From contig OZ018330.1 of NCBI GenBank assembly GCA_963969495.1, forward strand, positions 44,756,894 through 44,820,893: 64,000 bases of DNA. Reading direction: 5' to 3'. The stretch is from Ceratothoa steindachneri (Eukaryota > Arthropoda > Malacostraca > Isopoda > Cymothoidae). The first letter of the stretch is position 1. Each line of letters opens with the position of its first letter. Both the position numbers and the translations under genes were made by a program. Below are positions 57,840 to 64,000 of this stretch, one piece after another. A model generated the notes under the pieces. That model was not told where the DNA came from and did not search any database. It saw nothing but the letters and a program-made list of their open reading frames with translations.

Positions 57840-58990
57840 ATGCCTCCAAGAGACGCCAGTCATACCTTAAGGGCTAGCAAACTACTTGGTATAGTTCTTG
57901 GGCCGGTGGCGCCCCTGATTCTCCCCAGGACGCCACCCTGGATGGTACCATCTTTGATTTTTTTTGTCCCCACGCCTCTGCTTCCAAAGCCTCTACAGCG
58001 CCGGGAGTATTGCGTTTGACCTTTTTGGAGTACACCGTGTCATGCTGGAACCGTGCCAGTGTATACGGATGGCTCCAAGTCCCAAGAGAGGGTTGCTTTC
58101 CACTCCTTATCCTCTTCGTTTGAAATCAGCGGGGCTCTGCCAGGCGCTGCGCCTGTCTTCATGTCCTATCTTGTTGCATTACCCCGCTCGGTACGCCAGA
58201 TAACGCGACGTGCCCGGTTCTGATACCGGATTGTGATTTATAGCGACTCACAAAGCGCCCTGAGTGCTCTTGGGGCAATGGTGTCTTCCCATCCCCTGTA
58301 AGGCCACGGCTTTGGCGAACCGGGCGGATATCGAGATTATCTTTTCCCCGGTTCCTGGACATGTAGGAAGCCGGGGAATGAGGGCGCTAAAGATTCAGCG
58401 AGGACTTGGCGACCAGACCAGCGTTTCGCTCTTCCTCACACCGATATTATGGCAGGAATACTGGCATCTCTCCGGGCTGCTTGGCAAAGTTGCGTGCCTT
58501 TGCGCTGCACTGTTTCCATGTACCTACCCCACAATGCCACGTTGGTTTCAGGTTGATTTCTGTCGTCTCCTAATTGGACACTCGTGGGACGCACCGCCTT
58601 TTGATAGGGCGCTCGCCTGCGCCTTATTGTGACGACTGCGTTGTCCACCAGACTATTTGGCACGCTCTTTGTTGAATGTCCCAGTTTGGGTGATCTTTGC
58701 TTGTCCCTTGTACTCGGACTGGCTTGTGCACACAGAGTTTGGACTATACGACTTTTTGGAGGAAGCTGGCCTCCTCCACTTTATTTGACTGTTTGTTGTA
58801 GGTCGCATGTTCCTGCTCCGGGGGGAGGTTTGCCTACGCCTGACGCCGGAGCGCGCTTCCTTCTTGTTGCCATTTTGCATTTTTTTGGTGTTTTTTAACC
58901 TGGTTGTCGTAGGTCAGGTTAGATTTCCTGACCTCCGCTTGCTTCCTTTGACTCGGAAGAGAACGTGGCATGCCTGCAGGACAGTCTGCG
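57840..58990 (+). pseudogene. LINE R-family copy 3: RNase H and C-terminal Zn motif
   Basis: VYTDGSKSQERVAFHSL (58060 on, first Asp), ALPGAAPVF, IVIYSDSQSALSALGAM (second Asp), ANRADIEIIFSPVPGHVGSR (final block). After RNase H come RLLIGHSWDAPPFDRA and LLNVPVWVIFACP, a degraded cysteine motif (better kept in copy 4: DACFAPQTVQLIIVECPILG). A LINE with an encoded RNase H belongs to the I-like groups. The Glu of the E-L-V block is changed (Y-L-V). Confidence 0.8.
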
Positions 58991-60159
58991 ATTGACCTTA
59001 TGCTGAATAATGCACTTTAAACGTGGGTTGCATTAAATCGACTTTTTTTTCTAGGAGGTTCTGGATATCAAACTGGATGAAACAAAATAATCTTTACTAC
59101 TGTACAAACAAAAATAAAATAGTGGATACACATAGAAATACAAAAAAAACTAAGTGGGCAAAAGGTATACGGACACGACTGACAAAAGGGAAACTACCAT
59201 TCCGGGTTGATCTGCTGCCCTCTGATTTTTGTACCCGTGAGAAAGGTTTGGATTGGGGGGAGGATGGGGGTTACGAGCGTCGAGCTCTATTGCTTTTCAA
59301 CGACACGGTTGGGTTTGCACTTGGCTGATTAGTACTCGGCCTGCTTAAAATCATGAAGGAGAATACAACCACTGCTAGCCTCGAAGGAGCAATCGAGGGA
59401 GTATTTCACGGTGGAGAAGCTGAGTTGAATACAACAGCAATGTGGGAGTCTCCTCGTTCCTAGTTCTTATTTAATTTTTTTGTCTTCGGGCTCTTGGGTT
59501 AAGGGAGGCCGAGAGAAAGAATTCTGTGTCGCGTCCTCTTTGGCAAAATACTAATCTTACCCAGGCCAACTCTTAACTATTTATACGGGTTCGTCGGAAG
59601 TGAAAGTTACCGAGGCGCCGGAAGTTGATTTTACTTTATTTATATAGAGGCGCCGGGAGTGAATTTAGACCTTCACGCCATCTCGCGGAACCTCTCGTTA
59701 CAATTAGGCTCGCATTGGAGCGTGTTATCAAACGCAAGTTATCTTAACAGGAAGCAGATCGCGGGTTCTATCCGCCTACCCCTCTCTCTCTTTCTTTGAC
59801 ACTGTGTTTAACCATTCTCTCTTTTTATCGACGTTATTTGTTTCTTTAATCTAGCCTAGTAGTAGGCTGTGATGCGAGTACGGTGACTTTTGCCCTAGTA
59901 GGCAGTCGCCAGGTGGGCTCTCAAAATTATTTTTAAAAATTCACGGACTGGCGGTCCGAGATTGTGGCCTGTTCTCCAAGGGAACTTGTTTCGAATGCTT
60001 TTGACTCGCCTCCACACCTCCTCAAGAGGGGTCTTCCCGTTAGGTGAAGACACCTATGCCCCCCGCCAGTAAGAGCAGCTGGTGTGCATCGAAATATTTC
60101 ATGTAGCCCTTATCGCTCATGCTGTTATCCTCCGTCAACTTTTTGGTCGTGGGTCTACC
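58991..60159. other. Unclassified; contains an R-family 3' end
   Basis: 59000-59330 is AT-rich with a shallow 101-codon ORF of no known similarity. 59880-59935 carries TAGGCAGTCGCCAGGTGGGC, the family's 3' terminal motif, so 59.7-59.94 kb is probably a very short 5'-truncated copy. 59580-59680 repeats GAGGCGCCGG twice. Confidence 0.5.
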
Positions 60160-61510
60160 GACTATTCCTAAAAGTCTGGCATTTTGTACGCCGTTCGCTT
60201 CCTTTGCGATCGGGCTTAGGGTATGACTTAAGGAACTCCTTCGAGAGCGTGGAGTAACTAGCTCTCTGGCCGGTGGTTCCTCTGGTTCTACCCAGAACAC
60301 TACCCTTTACGGTACCACCTTGGACTATTTGTCGGCACGCCTCTGCTCCCAAAGCTTCCACAGCGCCCGGAGTTCTGTGTTGGACCTTGGAGCACACTTC
60401 GTGTCCCGCTGGATCTGTACCAGTGTAGACGGATGGCAAAAACTCCCAGGAGGGGGTTTGGCTTTCTCGCTGTATACCCTCATTTTGGAGTCAGCGGGGC
60501 CTTACCAGGCGCCGTGTCTGTCTTCACACCCGAGCTAGTTGCATTACATCGCTCAGTACGGGAGATGGCGCATCGTGCCCGGTTCGGAGACCGGATTGTG
60601 ATCTTTAGCGACTATTCGTGCTTTCGATGCTCCCAATGGTTCGTGGCATTCGTGACTCCACGATTGCCGTGAACCTGGTGGGTGTCGAGATTATCTTCAG
60701 GTTGGTTCCTGGACATTTGGCAAAGTGAGGCCGCCAAAGACTCCGCAGGTAGTGTGCGACGCACCCAGCGTTTCACACTTCCCCACAATGGCTACATGAC
60801 AGGAATCACGCAGCCGTCCAGTCTGCCAGGCAAAGAAGATGGGAGACGGTCGAGAGGAACTTAAAGCTGCGTGCCATGACGCCACGACTATTCCTTTGGA
60901 CCTACCCCATCAATGCCGCGAGTGTCTAATTGGAATTGGGTTCAATATCGGGAAGCAGCACCATTCGATGGAGCGCTCCCCTGCACTTTACTACGACGCC
61001 TGCTTTGCCCCACAGACTGTTCAGCTCATTATTGTTGAATGTCCCATTCTGGGTGATCTTCGTGCACATTACCTGGGGTCGCTACCCCCTGTCCCTTCTA
61101 CTCGGGACGGGTTCTTGTACACAGACTTGTGCATATCTGATTTCTTGGAGGATGCTGGCCAACATTTTTATTTGACTCTCTCTGGGGTTGTTCGTATGCT
61201 CCTGGGGGTGGAGCGTGCTTCCTTCTTGTTTTTGTTTTGCTTTTATTCAAACCTAGTATTGGGTTATCAATTGATTACGGCGCTTTGTGCTCCTAGAGGC
61301 ACTCGCCAGGTGGGCACTATAATGAAAAAAAATCCTTTTTTGCCCATTTTTGTTTTCTGTGTGTATTGTATTGCCACTTTATTTGTTTTGTTTTCTGTGT
61401 GTATTGTATTGCCACTTTATTTGTTTTGTTCTAATGTACCCTATTAATCAGCTAAATATAATTTGGGTGACATGCCCTTGGAGGCAGTCGCCAAATGTGC
61501 ACCATAAAGG
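60160..61510 (+). pseudogene. LINE R-family copy 4: RNase H, Zn motif and 3' end
   Basis: GVSGALPGAVSVFTPELVAL and FGDRIVIFSDYSCF give RNase H (Glu and second Asp). The open frame 60839-61447 includes SMERSPALYYDACFAPQTVQ and LIIVECPILGDLRAHYLG, the best-preserved post-RNase H cysteine motif (C-x7-V-x-x-I-I-x-E-C-P), then FLYTDLCISDFLEDAGQHFY. It starts at about the same ORF2 point as copy 1. Two copies of the 3' motif occur (about 61289 and 61475), with a 38-bp tandem duplication (61346-61431) between them. Confidence 0.8.
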
Positions 61511-62879
61511 GGGAAAAATCCCTTATTTTCACCACTTTCCTTATAGGTCTCTCCTTATAAATTTTGTGCACGAGATGCACTCGTTGATTTTCGCTTTATT
61601 ATTTTTTTGTAATTAACTGAATGCATTCAGTAAACCGGAAACTATTTGTCGGCGCAAATCTTGTCATTGTATGGATGATATTGCAACGTGACGACACCCG
61701 TCACGCAAACGTGTATACGTCCTCACGTGTGCTCTCTTTTTGAATCCGCTCTTTTTCACGTTGCCTGAGGAGAATGGAGGTAGGTCATAGCCGGCGGCGG
61801 ATGCATCGACGGATTTGCTTTGACCTACTTAATTCCTATCGATTTCCTTGGATGCCCACCAGGCGCCGTAAAGGACGGCTCTATGTGGTTCGCTCGAGCC
61901 CATGCGTCAAATGAACAATCAACACGGTCGGGACCCGTTCTTGCCCTAATAATCTGGGGAATGCGTTGAAGGGACGTTATGGTTAAGTTAAAGGAGTTGA
62001 ATTTCGCATTTACTACGGTAAGCAACGCCCCTGAGTCCCCGACCCCCAGTTCAGTATGTGTTCTCTTGTGTACCTTTGTGTGTGTTTGTATCTAATGTGG
62101 AATTGCCCACGTAGAGATCCGACGCTTCGATACAACCAACCTCTTAGGATTTGTACCACAACGGAGTTAAACTGTATCCCCGCCTGAGTCATTGACAATT
62201 ATGCTGCGGCTGACATCTGGAAGTTTGTGTGCCGTCCCGGCCGCAAAGCCTTGTCGGAGGAGCTGCGACTATATTTCACACATTTTGCTTCCTATATCTA
62301 TGCTTTCTTTACAAATTTGTTCCTACAAACTTAGGTGATACTACGTCCTCGTTGCTATTACGTTTTAAATTCGAGAAAGAACAAGGTTTGCTGACCAAAG
62401 TCGCGTGATCTCACTTATTCTGATTTATGACCATATCACATTCAAAACTTTCGATGTCCTTGGGAGGATATTGGTAAGTATATCATTCGAAAGAGAATAA
62501 AATAAAATAAGGTTTCATATTTCGTTAGAATCGGCCGAATAGTTACGATGTTATTGTCAAATAATTCTCCGAGAATTATATCATTCGAAAGAGAATGTAA
62601 AACAAAATCAGGGTTTCAAATTTCGTTAGAATCGGCCGAATTGCTATGATGTTATTGGCAAAACAAAATAATTAACTGGACTAACTTTGGGAGGACCTTG
62701 CCAATTAAATCATTCGGAAGGAAGATAATGTAAAACAACATAAGAGTTTCAAATTTCGTTAGAATCGGCCAAATAGTTAAAATGTTATTACAAAAAAAGA
62801 AAGCAAAACGGGAATCAACATAGTGAGATGTAGAGTCGCACGCGAATAAAAATCCAAGCCATCAGGGATTCCATCTTCG
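61511..62879. other. Unclassified; possible 5' part of copy 5
   Basis: 61783-61820 resembles the start of the copy-3 5' region. 62220-62400 resembles 46800-46940. No recognised gene. Confidence 0.4.
62478..62790. repeat. Three diverged tandem units, about 100-125 bp
   Basis: Units at about 62478, 62578 and 62703 share ATCATTCG.A.GA, TTTCGTTAGAATCGGCC and ATGTTATT blocks. No coding content. Confidence 0.85.
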
Positions 62880-63283
62880 TTGCACAACTCCCCGTAAGGG
62901 GCGCAGCGATATGCCTTTCTGGCCGCCGTGCTCACGGGACTCAGCGCCCCGTCCCGCCCAGCTTAGCCTCTGCCTCTAATCCCCTCAGGAGTGAGGGGAC
63001 AGTGTCCCCTCACTCCTGAGCACCGGTCTGGTGTTGTGGGCTTTTAACAACCTGCTTCATCTCCACTCTCACCATCCTCACATTCCCTTTCTCCTACTAT
63101 GTATCCATTTTACGCCGTGCCTAAGGTGGAGCCGTCATGTCGATGGGCTGCCAGGTCACTAGGCGGGAGGAATGGCCTTAAATGGCGGCAGCCGGTTCTG
63201 CCGGCCCCGTGTTCACCCCTCGCAGAACGGGCTACTGCGTGGGGTAAAGCGCGTTTGCGTCCCGTATTATTATTAGGGTCATC
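62880..63283 (+). repeat. LINE R-family copy 5: 5' UTR
   Basis: Homologous to 51860-52410. An internal CCTCACTCCTGAG repeat-like step occurs near 62990-63018. Confidence 0.8.
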
Positions 63284-64000
63284 ATGCCCGATAATGAAAA
63301 TGAACAAAATAAAAACTCCCACTCTAACTTTCCCTAGCCCATCAACGGAACTGCCCTCGGGTAGCTCTACTGAAAAAATGGAGGTCTTCCCCCCGCCCTG
63401 TGTTTTTACAGGGGATCCTCCAAACTACTCTCACCGGAGATGACGCTTACTCCTCTCTTATGCCTTTGGGTGCAAGGGACTCCCCTCATCCGCAGTTGCC
63501 CTCGAGCAACTCATTTTCTCCAGTGGCAGTCCCAGCTTTACTTTCTAAGGGGACTGCCCTGAAAACAGGCAGGCGGCCCACAATGGGCAGCTCATGGTGG
63601 GAGCGACCCGTTAGGGGAACAAGGGATGGTAGGCCCTGTTCCCTGATGTCCTGCGTGCGTATGGAGTAAATTGCAAGGGGTCAGTATACCTGCCTCCTAC
63701 CAAAACAAAAAAAAAAATGTTCCTCGAATGGGATCAGTGATGTGTTGGGTGGGGGGGGGGGGCACATGGAGGCCCCCCTGAGATAGACATGGTTCCTGAG
63801 GTGACCCAGGCCCAGATGGTAGGACCTTCCACAGGGTCGAACACGGGCTCGGTGTTAAGCACTGAACCCGAGCCCGCTCATGTGCAGGGTACTCCTCATA
63901 CGGCTAGGGAGGAATCTCCTCCCCAGGCTGGTGCCCCTGTTGTGACAGCCAAGCTGAACCCGAGTCCGCCCCTGTGCAGGGTACTCCTCATACGGCTAGG
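63284..64000 (+). pseudogene. LINE R-family copy 5: ORF1 N-terminus, runs off right edge
   Basis: ATGCCCGATAATGAAAATG opens MPDNENEQNKNSHSNFP then a stop. A second frame (63400-63669) continues ILQTTLTGDDAYSSLMPLGA and further Pro/Ser-rich sequence. From about 63755 a third frame reads MVPEVTQAQMVGPSTGSNTG and EESPPQAGAPVVTAK. The last 46 bp (63955-64000) repeat about 63869-63915, so a tandem duplication crosses the window end. The downstream element is outside the window. Confidence 0.65.

Noticed and set aside
59735..59785. tRNA-like element with GCGGGTTCTATCCGC
   Set aside because: B-box-like only; no A-box at proper distance and no fold.
62478..62790. CRISPR-like array
   Set aside because: Units are long, diverged, unevenly spaced and lack constant spacers; the genome is clearly eukaryotic.

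Overview
The window looks like intergenic DNA from an animal nuclear genome, most likely an arthropod and plausibly a crustacean. The phylum is inferred from the mix of mobile elements: CR1, Jockey-like and RNase H-bearing LINEs, Penelope-like elements, Ty3/Gypsy elements, hAT, mariner, Merlin and piggyBac relics. I found no convincing host gene, rRNA or CRISPR array. Nearly everything recognisable is a decayed or nested transposable element, and eleven long (TA)n arrays punctuate the AT-rich part.

Layout. 1-3.4 kb: a piggyBac remnant runs off the left edge, followed by two minus-strand LINE fragments with gag-like zinc knuckles. 3.6-8.2 kb: (TA)n arrays, a tRNA-like SINE candidate, a GIY-YIG fragment, and a Gypsy copy whose gag is fused to the 3' half of its integrase. 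8.2-9.25 kb: a large inverted repeat built from tandem tRNA-like units. 9.25-12.6 kb: Penelope-like elements, two of them carrying palindromes. 12.68-13.35 kb: a solo LTR. 13.5-16.2 kb: LINE ORF1 and Gypsy protease/RT remnants. 17.1-19.8 kb: a bounded hAT element with an intron-bearing transposase relic; its 3' end and flank are duplicated in tandem. 21.5-24.1 kb: a second hAT element with a Gypsy element nested inside it; both insertions have exact target duplications.

25.9-31.6 kb: LINE fragments, one with a PHD-like plus CCCH ORF1. 31.7-36.3 kb: a minus-strand CR1 copy split by a Merlin-like transposon (8-bp duplication, empty site elsewhere in the window) and by a second LINE. 40.4-44.2 kb: the longest CR1 copy, with endonuclease, RT and a trace of an upstream SGNH-esterase ORF, split by the 3' end of another LINE. 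45-64 kb is visibly more GC-rich. It holds a short TA-flanked MITE, an internally deleted mariner, and five plus-strand pieces of one LINE family with zinc knuckles, APE endonuclease, RT and RNase H. The longest of these covers 51.86-58.99 kb.

These genes do not form a working pathway. The value of the window is in its insertion history: exact target duplications, nesting order, internally deleted derivatives, and palindromes that are either real foldbacks or assembly artefacts. I saw no intact autonomous element. Boundaries given without a terminal repeat or target duplication are approximate.
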